DNA from: Chitinophaga pinensis
GTDB taxonomy: Bacteria; Bacteroidota; Bacteroidia; Chitinophagales; CAMDFR01
Direction: 5' to 3'
Length of the DNA: 64,000 nucleotides
Assembly (NCBI GenBank): GCA_945897725.1
Contig: CAMDFR010000002.1
Location: 1 to 64,000 of the forward strand
The notes under the pieces were generated by a model, which searched no databases, had not been told where the DNA came from, and worked only from the letters and a program-made list of their open reading frames with translations. Made by a program: the position numbers and the translations under genes. Positions 45,587 to 54,559 of the stretch are shown piece after piece. Position 1 is the first letter of the stretch. Each line of letters begins with the position of its first letter.

Positions 45587-46417
45587 ATGATACATCAAGA
45601 AAAATTTTTGCAAAGTGGCAAGCAAAAAATATATACACAGTCATGGGAAATAGAGAATCCGAAAGGATTGGTAGGTATGATTCACGGTATGTGGGAACAT
45701 AGTGGTCGATATGCACATGTAGCTGCCTTTTTAAACGAACATGGTTATAATGCTTATGCGATGGATCATATAGGACATGGTAAAAGTGATGGTCAGAGAG
45801 GTCATGTTGATGATTATGATTTATTATTAGATTCGGTTCAAGTTTTTTTCGATGAAATGAAAAGCAGAAATACAAATGCGAAGCCAGTATTTTTGTATGG
45901 ACATAGCATGGGTGGTAATGTATTAACTAATTTTTTACTACGCCGAAAACCTATATTGCAAGGAGCGGTTTTGTCGGCACCATGGTATAGGCTAGCCTTT
46001 GAGCCACCGATGTTTCAATTGCTATTAGCGAAAATCATGATGAAGATTTATCCTGCTTTTTCTGACAAAGCAAAGATAGATGCAGGGGCCATTTCTAAAG
46101 ATCCAGTAGAAGTAGAAAAGTATAAGAATGATCCAATGGTGTTTTCGAATATCACTCCAGCATTTTTCTTGCCAACATTCGAAAATGGTTTATGGGCATT
46201 AGAACATGCCAAAGAAATCACCATGCCTATTTTGATTTATCATGGTACTGCTGATAGATTAATTTCGTCAGATGGCGCTAAAGAATTTAAACAAAATACG
46301 GGTGACAATGTGACGTTGAAACTATGGGAGGGTGTGTATCACGAAGCACATAATGATTTTGAAAAGCAAGAAGTGATGAGCTTTATGACGAATTGGTTAG
46401 ATCAACATCTTGCTTAG
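45587..46417 (+). CDS. Alpha/beta hydrolase (monoacylglycerol lipase-like)
   Basis: 276 aa. HGMWEHSGRYAHVAAFLNEHGYNAYAMDHIGHGKSDGQRGHVDDYDLLLDSV and the nucleophile elbow LYGHSMGGNVLTNFLLRR (Ser ~108) match the serine-aminopeptidase/monoacylglycerol-lipase group (Hydrolase_4). YHGTADRLIS supplies the acid and VYHEAHND the His. Likely a cytoplasmic esterase; substrate inferred only. Followed by the DUF218 gene. Confidence 0.87.
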   Translation: MIHQEKFLQSGKQKIYTQSWEIENPKGLVGMIHGMWEHSGRYAHVAAFLNEHGYNAYAMDHIGHGKSDGQRGHVDDYDLLLDSVQVFFDEMKSRNTNAKPVFLYGHSMGGNVLTNFLLRRKPILQGAVLSAPWYRLAFEPPMFQLLLAKIMMKIYPAFSDKAKIDAGAISKDPVEVEKYKNDPMVFSNITPAFFLPTFENGLWALEHAKEITMPILIYHGTADRLISSDGAKEFKQNTGDNVTLKLWEGVYHEAHNDFEKQEVMSFMTNWLDQHLA

Positions 46418-46446
46418 TTTTATTTATAAATAGCGACTTATCTGCA

Positions 46447-47070
46447 ATGAATAAAGCAAAGAAATATCTCCTGTGGTTCGCCATTTGCTTAGCAATGTTA
46501 TTCATCTTATCATTCGTTTTTCGATATGCCATCTTTGCGGCATTGGGTCATTATTTAGTGCACGAAGAAAAAATAGAGCAAGCGATACCAATTTTTGTAT
46601 TGTCTGGAAATGCCTACGACAGGGGCAATACAGCGGCTTCCCTTTTTAAAGCCAATAAAGCCACAAAAATATTTTGTACAGGCGCCAATATTTCCAATGA
46701 TCTAAAAGCAGAAGGTATTTTAAAGACAGAAGCACAAGTAACAAAAGATTTCTTACTGAAATGCCAAGTGCCAGATTCCTTGATGCAATTGATTCCAGAA
46801 GGTACTAGTACGATGGAAGAAAGAAATTTAATTCATAGTTATTGTATTCAATATCATATCAGAGAGATAGGCATAGTGACATCCAAATTCCATACACGAA
46901 GAGTCAATTCCATTTTTAAAAAGTCCTTTTCTAAGCAAGGTATCAAAGTAAAAATTGTTGGCGCTAAGAATTCTACCTTCGATGAAGAACATTGGTGGCA
47001 AAGTGAAAATGGCCTCATCGCCTTTGCTGTAGAGTATATCAAGCTCTTTTATTATAAGCTAAAGTATTGA
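46447..47070 (+). CDS. DUF218 (YdcF/SanA-like) protein
   Basis: 207 aa from the ATG at 46447. One N-terminal membrane helix (LLWFAICLAMLFILSFVFRYAIF), then a DUF218 domain: IFVLSGNAYDRGNTAASLFKANKATKIFCTGAN, GTSTMEERNLIHSYC and IREIGIVTSKFHTRRVNSIF. SanA/YdcF relatives affect the cell envelope; their chemistry is unclear. It sits 29 nt after the hydrolase, and mfd starts 114 nt later. Confidence 0.85.
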   Translation: MNKAKKYLLWFAICLAMLFILSFVFRYAIFAALGHYLVHEEKIEQAIPIFVLSGNAYDRGNTAASLFKANKATKIFCTGANISNDLKAEGILKTEAQVTKDFLLKCQVPDSLMQLIPEGTSTMEERNLIHSYCIQYHIREIGIVTSKFHTRRVNSIFKKSFSKQGIKVKIVGAKNSTFDEEHWWQSENGLIAFAVEYIKLFYYKLKY

Positions 47071-47094
47071 TTCGATGCTTTAAATAATTCTATG

Positions 47095-47102
47095 TAAATT
47101 TG
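47095..47102 (+). promoter_or_regulatory. Candidate mfd -7 element
   Basis: TAAATTTG, ~82 nt before the mfd ATG; a TTG at 47067-47069 is 25 nt upstream, slightly too far. Confidence 0.45.
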
Positions 47103-47133
47103 CATTGTTACTAGAGATTGAAAAAAACGTTAA

Positions 47134-47158
47134 GGTGCCGGGATTTCCCGTTAGCACC
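47134..47158 (+). promoter_or_regulatory. Hairpin in the mfd leader
   Basis: GGTGC pairs with GCACC and CGGG with CCCG around ATTT, with a 3-nt bulge (TTA). It would be in the mfd 5' UTR if 47095 is the promoter. No ORF nearby uses it as a terminator clearly. Confidence 0.5.
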
Positions 47159-47184
47159 CACATTTATATTTAGGAAAAGCAGAC

Positions 47185-50100
47185 ATGGAATTAGAGAATA
47201 TTATTGAATACTATCAAAAGGATAGTAAAACCAAGAGGATTGTAGAGCATTTAAAAGAGCCGCAACCTATCATACACTTAAAAGGAATGAATGGCGCGGC
47301 AGAAGCTTTTGTGGCGGCATCCTTGTTTCGATCTACTTCCTATCATCATTTGTTTATCATGAGCGATAAAGAGGAGGCTGCTTATCTGTTAGAGAATATT
47401 AGCCATATCCTTCCAAGCAAAGAAGTCTTGTTTTTGCCAGATTCTTTTAAAAAATCAAGAAAGTACGATGAAATCAATAATCATCATATTTTGCAAAGAA
47501 CAGAGGTGATCAATAAAATTAGTCATCCTTATTCAAAAGCAGAAATCATCGTTACGTACCCAGAGGCATTATTCGAAAAAGTGGTGAGTGCGGAGGCTTT
47601 GCATAAGTCTTCTATCTATATCAAAACAGGAGAAAAATTGGATATAGAAACCATCACCGAATTGCTCACCGATTATGATTTTGAGTTTGTTGATTTTGTA
47701 TATGAGCCCGGTCAATTCTCGATTAGAGGAGGTATCATCGACATTTTTTCCTATGCTAATGAATATCCTTATCGTATCGAGTTATTTGATGTGGAAGTAG
47801 AGTCGATCAGAACTTTTCATCCCGATACTCAATTGAGTGAGAAAAAAATATCCAGCATTTCTATCGTTCCAAACCTAAGAACACAGTTTAGTAGTTCTGA
47901 AAAAAATTCCTTTTTTAAAACATTAAATCCATCGCAAACCATTGTTTGGACAAAAAGCATCAGCAATACAATGGAGGTGATCAATCAATGTTTTAATGAT
48001 GCGGTGGATGCACGAGAATTGATGTTGCAAAACAAAGAAGAATTTGTAGAACACCCTTTTGTCAATGCTGAACTGATAGATTTGTTTGTGCCAAGTAAAA
48101 TGATTCTTGAAGAATTAATGCAATGCAAGATCATCGGTTTTGGTTATGACAAAGAGGAAAATACCAGTCTGGAAGTGGTGTATAATATCAGCCCACAACC
48201 TTCATTTAATAAGAATTTTGAGCTATTAATCAAAGATTTGAAATCGAATATTGCTGACAAATATTTGAATTTTATTTTCAGTGATAATATTAAACAAGTA
48301 GAGCGTTTCTATCATATTTTTACTGACCTTCAAGCAGAGGTGGAGTTCTATCCTATTTATACTTCATTACATGCTGGCTTTATCGACCACGATTTAAAAT
48401 TGGCATGTTATACCGATCATCAAATCTTTAATCGATTCCATAAGTATAGTGTCAAGCAAGGTTATACCAAAGACAAAGCCCTACTGTTAAAGAGTTTGAG
48501 AGAATTGCAAGTGGGCGATTTTGTAACCCATATCGATCATGGGGTGGGGAGGTATTCTGGTTTGGAAAAGATAGAAGTGAATGGACAATTGCAAGAAGCG
48601 GTTCGATTGATTTATGCGAGTAATGATATTTTATATGTGTCCATCAACTCCTTGCATAAAATTTCTAAGTATAGCGGTAAAGAAGGTCAAGTGCCTAAGA
48701 TTCATAAGCTAGGTTCAGATACATGGAATAACCTGAAAGCAAGAACCAAGGCTAAGATTAAGGATATTGCTGAAGATTTGATTCAGTTATATGCCAAGAG
48801 AAAAATTCAAAAAGGATTTCAATATTCTCCAGATTCCTATTTGCAAACAGAGTTGGAAGCATCGTTTGAATACGAAGATACACCAGATCAATTGAAGGCA
48901 ACGAATGATGTGAAAGCCGATATGGAAAAAGGTATTACCATGGACAGATTGGTTTGTGGTGATGTAGGCTTCGGCAAAACAGAAGTCGCCATACGTGCAG
49001 CTTTTAAAGCAGTATGCGATAGCAAGCAAGTAGCAATCCTTGTCCCTACAACCATCTTAGCCCAGCAACATTATCAATCCTTTAAAGAACGATTGGATGA
49101 GTTTAGAGTAAGTATAGATTATGTCAATCGATTCAGAACTGCTAAAGAGAAAAAAGATATCGCAGTTAAATTAGAAGAAGGTAAAATAGATATCATCATC
49201 GGCACGCATTCTATCGTGAGTAAGCAAATCAAATTTAAAAATCTTGGTTTATTGGTCATTGACGAAGAGCATAAGTTTGGTGTGGCTGTAAAGGAAAAAC
49301 TAAAAGAGATTAAAGCCAATGTGGATGCCTTAACGCTCACTGCTACACCCATTCCACGTACACTGCAGTTTTCATTGATGGGAGCCCGTGATTTAAGTGT
49401 GATTAATACTCCACCACCAAATAGACAACCAGTAACCACAGAAGTAAAAGCATTCAATAGTGATGTGATTAAAGAGGCCATAGAATACGAAGTATATCGT
49501 GGAGGTCAAGTTTTCTTTGTACACAATAAAGTAAAAGACATCATGGAAGTGAAAGCCATGATTAATAAAATTTGTCCGGATGTGAGTGTTGAGGTAGCGC
49601 ATGGACAAATGGAAGGAGACAAACTCGAGCAGGCTATGATGCGCTTTATCAATAAAGAATCGGATGTTTTATTGTCGACCAATATTATCGAGTCAGGATT
49701 GAATGTACCGAATGCAAATACCATCATCATCAATAGTGCGCATTGGTTTGGTTTGAGTGATCTGCATCAACTTCGTGGAAGGGTAGGAAGAGGAAATAAA
49801 AAAGCATTCTGTTATTTGATTGCACCATCTTTTGTGAATTTGACACAAGAAGCAAGGCAACGTTTGCGAACCATTGAGGAGTTTTCGGACCTAGGTTCTG
49901 GTTTTAATATTTCGATGCGAGATTTGGATATTCGCGGTGCTGGAAATATTTTAGGTGGCGAACAAAGTGGTTTTATTTCAGAAATAGGATACGATATGTA
50001 TCATAAAATTCTGGATGAGGCTATTCGTGAATTGAAAGAAAATAAATTTAAAGATTTATATAAAGATGAGCTGGCCAAAGAGACCGACAAACAATATGTT

Positions 50101-50550
50101 CGAGATTGTCAGATTGATACCGATTTAGAGATGTTGATACCAGATAAATATATCAAAAACATCAGCGAAAGGATGAGTATCTATACTGAACTAAATAATA
50201 TCGAGGATGAAGAGCAATTGTTGAAATTCGCCGAAAAACTCGTCGATCGATTCGGTAAAATACCACATCAGGTGGAGGAATTATTCAATGCTATTAGAAT
50301 GAAATGGTGCGCCAAGAGAATGGGTATGGAAAGAATAGTATTTAAGAACAAACAATTGAAATGTTATTTCACGGCAAACGAAAATTCTGCATTTTTTCAA
50401 TCTGTCATTTTTGGCAATATCATGAAGTATATCCAAGAAAACCATAGAGGCGCTTCTCTGAAACAGGCCAATGCCAACTTGGTGCTTTCTTTTGAAGGCA
50501 TAACCACCATGAGTTTTGCCTATCGTAAGTTGACCGAGTTACTGGCTTAG
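47185..50550 (+). CDS. mfd: Transcription-repair coupling factor
   Basis: 1121 aa. UvrB-homology region in the first ~350 residues ([44 protein letters not shown]), an RNA-polymerase-interaction domain ([21 protein letters not shown], ~450-470), translocase motifs [32 protein letters not shown] and [23 protein letters not shown], then [16 protein letters not shown] and the TRCF C-terminal domain. It removes RNA polymerase stalled at lesions and recruits UvrA. Full length for a Bacteroidota Mfd. Confidence 0.97.
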   Translation: [1121 protein letters not shown]

Positions 50551-50579
50551 AATAATACACAGAGTTTTTGAAAATTATT

Positions 50580-50587
50580 TATATTTG
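50580..50587 (+). promoter_or_regulatory. Candidate -7 element for the polymerase-like gene
   Basis: TATATTTG 30 nt past mfd. TTG at 50619 and ATG at 50676 are the two candidate starts downstream. Confidence 0.4.
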
Positions 50588-50675
50588 CAAAGAAGCTTGA
50601 TTAGCTGATGCTATTAGCTTGGCAAAAAGATATTACAAAATTATTTTATCATTTACCATCGCTTTTTCTTTCCAT

Positions 50676-51893
50676 ATGAAATCTTTTATAACGAACACTC
50701 TTAATCATCTTTCTATATATGTTTATTCTATCATTTTTGTTTTTTTATGCATAGGTGTTTTTAGTATTTCTAATTTTAAGTTTTTTCCTTCTTTGCTGCT
50801 TTTCTTCATTGTGTTGATCATTGCTTATACCTTATTAGTTCGATTCAAGCCTTTGCAAAATCAGACCTTACAGTTTCTAAAGAATTTCAGCGTCCCAGAA
50901 AACACACAAAAAATGGTGATTTATTTTTTGATCATTATCACTCCGATTTTTATCGTGTATCATTGGTATGTTTTGGGAGGAATACCTACCATTAGAGGCT
51001 ATGGTAGTCATAATTCCTTTTATATTTATCAACTACGAAACTCTGTGACCAAGGCAGGCACTTTTGTCAACTATATGTACAGCTTCGAAACCAAGGCCAT
51101 CCTTCCTTTCCTCATCATGTATTTGTATAAAACAAAGAGCAAATTGTTTTATCCCATTCTCATCATTGGCTCGGCTTATGGTCTTTCTTTAGTCATGAAA
51201 AGCATCATCATTTCTATCTTATTGCCAGTGGGTATTTATTGTGTGTTTGACAGAAAATTTGTTACGGCAGCTATTGTTTTATTGATCACTGTATTGGGTT
51301 TGTTTATGCTTACTTTCTGTGCCAATCCAGCACTTCGCGGAGGCGACACCTATCAGCCAAATGGTAAAAACATAGAAATGCAACAGCCCACCTCTGTTTT
51401 TACTTCTGCCAACAATAGTTTTAAAGGACTTAAAAACAGGGTGATTTATATACCTGGAAAGACCGTCGCCTATTGGTTTTTATGCATTCCAAAACATGCA
51501 CCATTCTTACATGGCGATGGCTATAAACCTATTGCAAAAATAAAGGGAAGACCGTTTCATGATTATTCCACCGAACTCTATCAATATGTTTATCCTACTT
51601 GGTATGCCCAAGGTTTCAGAGGCACCGTCAATTGCGCGTCGTTTATGTACGACTATGCAAATTTTGGAAATTGGGGTATGGTATTGAGCGGTATGGTATT
51701 GGCTATTTTGTTTTACGCGATGTATTTATTGAATAGATATAATCTTGCTGCCTCCACCTCCATGAATGTGATTCATTATTTGATGATTTCATCTTCTTCT
51801 TTAACCACTATGATGTTGTCTGGTGGATGGGGCCTTTTTTTGGCGCTCTTTATGCTCACAAAAGATAAATTAGAAGAGAAAGTTGAAGCCTAA
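50676..51893 (+). CDS. Polysaccharide polymerase-like membrane protein (Wzy type)
   Basis: 405 aa from the ATG at 50676; a TTG at 50619 would add 19 residues. About ten membrane helices, with a large extracytoplasmic loop (LRGGDTYQPNGKNIEM...GDGYKPIAKIKGRPFHDYS) between the middle helices. That layout and the AQGFRGTVNCASFMYDYANFGNWGMVLSGM end resemble O-antigen/oligosaccharide repeat unit polymerases, a family with low sequence conservation. No motif-based proof is possible. Adjacent to another polymerase/ligase-like gene but not to glycosyltransferases. Confidence 0.65.
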   Translation: MKSFITNTLNHLSIYVYSIIFVFLCIGVFSISNFKFFPSLLLFFIVLIIAYTLLVRFKPLQNQTLQFLKNFSVPENTQKMVIYFLIIITPIFIVYHWYVLGGIPTIRGYGSHNSFYIYQLRNSVTKAGTFVNYMYSFETKAILPFLIMYLYKTKSKLFYPILIIGSAYGLSLVMKSIIISILLPVGIYCVFDRKFVTAAIVLLITVLGLFMLTFCANPALRGGDTYQPNGKNIEMQQPTSVFTSANNSFKGLKNRVIYIPGKTVAYWFLCIPKHAPFLHGDGYKPIAKIKGRPFHDYSTELYQYVYPTWYAQGFRGTVNCASFMYDYANFGNWGMVLSGMVLAILFYAMYLLNRYNLAASTSMNVIHYLMISSSSLTTMMLSGGWGLFLALFMLTKDKLEEKVEA

Positions 51894-51986
51894 GGTTACT
51901 TATACGCCAAGGTTTCTTCAAGTGGAATCATCTTGCTTAGTGACACTCACGAAACAAAGCACGTTCATTCTAATACTATCCAACCA

Positions 51987-53183
51987 ATGAAACGACTGTA
52001 TGCGATTATCGTAGCATGTATTGTGATCGCTTTATTATGGTCGCGAGGCGGTACTAGTATTCCTATTCTTCTGCTCGCTATGTTTTGGTTGTTCAGTGGT
52101 GATTGGAAGGAAAAAGGTGCTCAAATAAAACAACACGCATTACACATTGCCCCTTTTGCAATTTATTTTTTAGTGCATGTCTTTGCTATGCTCTATACAC
52201 CTGATACAGCAAGCGGTTGGACAGATGTTTCAAAGAAATTAAATCTTTTCTTTTTACCTTTTTTACTTTTTAGCATAGGAATATATCTTGCGCCATACAG
52301 AAAGCAAATGTATCAGGTATTTATAGCTACGATTATCCTGTTTTTTCTCGTGGCCGTTTATCTAGCTATTCCGCAGTATAAGGCAGGCAATCAACTCGCT
52401 TTTTTTTATGTGCATTTGGTTAATTTTAGCAATATGCATCCGAGTTATCTTGCTATGTACGCCTTGCTGGCTATAGCTTTGTGTTATGATATGGCAGTGC
52501 GGCATAGCAAAATATATTTGCTGCTTATCTTGCCGCTCTTTGCTTTTATTGTTGTGTTGGTTGCTCGCACGGAGCTCATCATCCTATTTGTGTTGCTGAT
52601 ATTTATTTGGCTATATCATTTTTTGAAAAGAAAAAAATATGTGATAGGTATCGGTGGAGTTGCTTTAATAGTGTTTGTTTCAGTTCTTTCGGTATGGAAA
52701 ATTCCAGAGTTGAATGCCCGTTTTTTTGATGTACTCACCGACAAAAAACAAGTCAAAAATACTTGGTCGATAAAAAACGAAAGAGAATCTATCTGGGATG
52801 TGGCATGGGATCGTATCAAACAGAAGCCAATGCTAGGTGTCGGTACAGGCGCTGGGGCTGCTATTCTGACAGAAGATTTTAAAAAAGATGGCTATATTTT
52901 ATTGGCTAAAAAAACATCTTTAAATAATGTACACAATCAATTTATACAACAGTGGTTTATCTTGGGCGTCTTAGGTTTGCTCTCTTGTTTGTATTTATAT
53001 GCCAATCTTTTTTGGCAAGCCTATGTTTCAAAAAGCTTTATACTCTTCGTCCTGGCGATGATTCTGACAATAGCTTCCCTCACTGAATGCATCTTAGAAT
53101 CGCAAAGCGGAATCGTCTTCTTTGTTCTTTTTTATGCGTTTTTTTTGGTCGAGCAGAAGGAAGAACCAATTACAAATACTTAA
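51987..53183 (+). CDS. O-antigen ligase family protein (WaaL/Wzy_C type)
   Basis: 398 aa from the ATG at 51987 (the track's extra 18 residues begin at TTG). About eleven membrane helices; a soluble loop with NERESIWDVAWDRIKQKPMLGVGTGAG followed by SLNNVHNQFIQQWFILGVLGL, the Wzy_C pattern where the conserved His falls in NVHNQF. Members ligate or polymerise undecaprenyl-linked glycans at the periplasmic face. 93 nt after the previous gene. Confidence 0.85.
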   Translation: MKRLYAIIVACIVIALLWSRGGTSIPILLLAMFWLFSGDWKEKGAQIKQHALHIAPFAIYFLVHVFAMLYTPDTASGWTDVSKKLNLFFLPFLLFSIGIYLAPYRKQMYQVFIATIILFFLVAVYLAIPQYKAGNQLAFFYVHLVNFSNMHPSYLAMYALLAIALCYDMAVRHSKIYLLLILPLFAFIVVLVARTELIILFVLLIFIWLYHFLKRKKYVIGIGGVALIVFVSVLSVWKIPELNARFFDVLTDKKQVKNTWSIKNERESIWDVAWDRIKQKPMLGVGTGAGAAILTEDFKKDGYILLAKKTSLNNVHNQFIQQWFILGVLGLLSCLYLYANLFWQAYVSKSFILFVLAMILTIASLTECILESQSGIVFFVLFYAFFLVEQKEEPITNT

Positions 53184-53190
53184 TTTTTTT

Positions 53191-53280
53191 AGGACGTGCC
53201 CCCTGCAAAAAGCCCAGGGGTCATGCTCTCCGCAGTACCCCGATAACTTAACGGGGGTACTGCTTTCGATCATTCACGTA
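53191..53280 (+). repeat. Dispersed structured repeat, family 1, copy G
   Basis: GACGTGCCCCCTGCAAAA, GCCCAGGGGTCATGCTCTCCG, CAGTACCCCG...CGGGGGTACTGC, TTTCGATCATTCACG. Here the GTAC core is itself a long hairpin (CAGTACCCC/GGGGGTACTG). It follows the ligase gene by a few bases. Confidence 0.75.
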
Positions 53281-53387
53281 TAATCTTCGAGCCACTATTT
53301 AACTTTTTTTTCACAATGTCAGGCATTTGTTGCTGCTCATGAGTGGTGAGTGATAGACACAAGAATTGAATGCGTAAAAATCATTTG

Positions 53388-53915
53388 CTACTTTGTCGTT
53401 TCGCTTCCAAGTTCTTGCCCCATTCTTTCATACACGATATCATTGGCTTCCCACAATTCAATTTTGTTTCCCTCAATATCCATGATATGCACAAACTTAC
53501 CATAGTCGTAGGTTTCAATAGTATCTGTCAAGCTAACGCCTTCTTTTTTTAGTTGCTCGACTAAGGCTGTTAAATTATCAACCCTATAATTAATCATGAA
53601 TTCTTTATTGGATGGTTCAAAATATTTTGTCTTTTCAGAAAATGGACTCCATTGTGAAAAACCTTTTTTAGTCGAGTCTTCAGCATGTCTCCATTCAAAG
53701 ACGGTACCATATGGGTTGGTGTTTAAACCTAAGTGTGTTTTATACCACTCTCTCACTTTTTTAGGGTCCTTGCATTTGAAAAAGATACCACCAATGCTGG
53801 TCACCCTTTTTAGTTTGCCATTATCGTTGGGATGATAGCTGATGATAGATTTGAACGCGAAACCAAAACAGAAGGAAGTGAGCAATGCTATGCTTATAAA
53901 GATTATTTTTTTCAT
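53388..53915 (-). CDS. Exported VOC (glyoxalase-fold) protein
   Basis: 175 aa. Unusually for the family it begins with a signal-like segment (IIFISIALLTSFCFGFAFKSII). The rest is a single VOC domain: GGIFFKCKDPKKVREWYKTHLGLNTNPYGTVFEWRH, NYRVDNLTALVEQLKKEGVSLTDTIETYDYGKFVHIMDIEGNKIELWEAN, with the metal-ligand-like Glu in the IELWE end. Substrate unknown. TAACTTTG on its strand (53936-53929) lies 13 nt before the ATG. Confidence 0.85.
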   Translation of the reverse strand: MKKIIFISIALLTSFCFGFAFKSIISYHPNDNGKLKRVTSIGGIFFKCKDPKKVREWYKTHLGLNTNPYGTVFEWRHAEDSTKKGFSQWSPFSEKTKYFEPSNKEFMINYRVDNLTALVEQLKKEGVSLTDTIETYDYGKFVHIMDIEGNKIELWEANDIVYERMGQELGSETTK

Positions 53916-53928
53916 GATGCTATTTTTA

Positions 53929-53936
53929 CAAAGTTA
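53929..53936 (-). promoter_or_regulatory. VOC gene -7 element
   Basis: TAACTTTG on the minus strand, 13 nt from the ATG, giving a very short leader. Confidence 0.5.
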
Positions 53937-54059
53937 GTTTCTGCACGCCTAATTTTATAATATACAAAGTTGTTCAATTGAACTATAGTCTATAACGGTA
54001 GACTTATACAAGCGATTGACAAGTTCGATTTGTCAAATGATGCATGAGGTTATCGATAG

Positions 54060-54082
54060 CACGAATGAAAAAACACTCGCGC
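54060..54082 (+). repeat. CACGAGTG hairpin, third copy
   Basis: CACGAATGAAAAAACACTCG then CGC, same arms as at 45461 and 45494 with one change in the left arm. Confidence 0.75.
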
Positions 54083-54111
54083 CAAAAAGAAAATTAATAC
54101 AATATCGAAAA

Positions 54112-54213
54112 CCGCGCAAGGGATGGCAGCGATAGCCCACAGCCATGAGGTACGAAGGGCGAGGACTATTAGCGTACAGCCCGGTGGCTCGATGGAGAGC
54201 CGCTGCGAAGGAG
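54112..54213 (-). repeat. Dispersed structured repeat, family 1, copy H
   Basis: On the minus strand: GCGGCTCTCCATCGAGCC, GGGCTGTACGC, GCCCTTCGTACCTCATGGC, TGTGGGCTATCGCTGCCATC, CCTTGCGCGG. Diverged but retains the GGGCTATCGCTGCCATCCC segment. Confidence 0.55.
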
Positions 54214-54292
54214 AAATTTAATAGAGCCATGCGCCCTTATTCTTCATAATGTTTTGCTATCTTGCTGTTTTAATCATCAAATGTGTAGCGAT

Positions 54293-54526
54293 ATGTGGGA
54301 AGAAAAAAATAATGAATTGTGCCGTGCCTTTGAGTTTGCTGACTTTTCGGAGGCCTTTGCTTTTATGACACAGGTGGCTTTGGTGTCAGAAAAACAGGGG
54401 CATCATCCTTGGTGGAGTAATGTGTGGAACAAAGTGGAGATAAGGCTTTCGACGCATGAGGCGGGCAATACTGTGACAGAAAAAGATAGCTTGTTGGCGG
54501 CGGCGATCGATAAAATTGTTGGCTAG
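54293..54526 (+). CDS. Pterin-4a-carbinolamine dehydratase
   Basis: 77 aa from the ATG at 54293 ([15 protein letters not shown]); earlier TTG/ATG codons would add 4-13 residues. The catalytic motif [35 protein letters not shown] matches the PCD/DCoH family, with both active-site His retained. It dehydrates 4a-hydroxytetrahydrobiopterin; homologues also occur without phenylalanine hydroxylase, which is not seen here. Precedes tadA by 33 nt. Confidence 0.88.
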   Translation: MWEEKNNELCRAFEFADFSEAFAFMTQVALVSEKQGHHPWWSNVWNKVEIRLSTHEAGNTVTEKDSLLAAAIDKIVG

Positions 54527-54552
54527 GCGAGTGAGGAAAAGCTTTATCTTTG
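54519..54552 (+). promoter_or_regulatory. tadA promoter with start codon 7 nt downstream
   Basis: TTG at 54519-54521, 23-nt spacer, TATCTTTG at 54545-54552, ATG at 54560. Implies a leader of zero to a few nucleotides. The TTG overlaps the end of the dehydratase gene. Confidence 0.5.
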
Positions 54553-54559
54553 GCAGCAA

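Larger units (their letters stand above)
53937..54292. other. Gap with hairpin repeats before the pterin dehydratase gene
   Basis: No gene. Contains a TTGACAA/TTGTCAA hairpin (54016-54036), a CACGAATG hairpin (54060-54082, relative of 45461-45516) and family 1 copy H (54112-54213). Confidence 0.6.

Noticed and set aside
45499-45702. 67-codon ORF beginning in the tandem hairpins
   Set aside because: Overlaps the alpha/beta hydrolase start in another frame and has no support.
54254-54292. Upstream TTG/ATG starts for the pterin dehydratase
   Set aside because: They add [10 protein letters not shown]-type residues unlike the family; MWEEKNNEL is the usual beginning.
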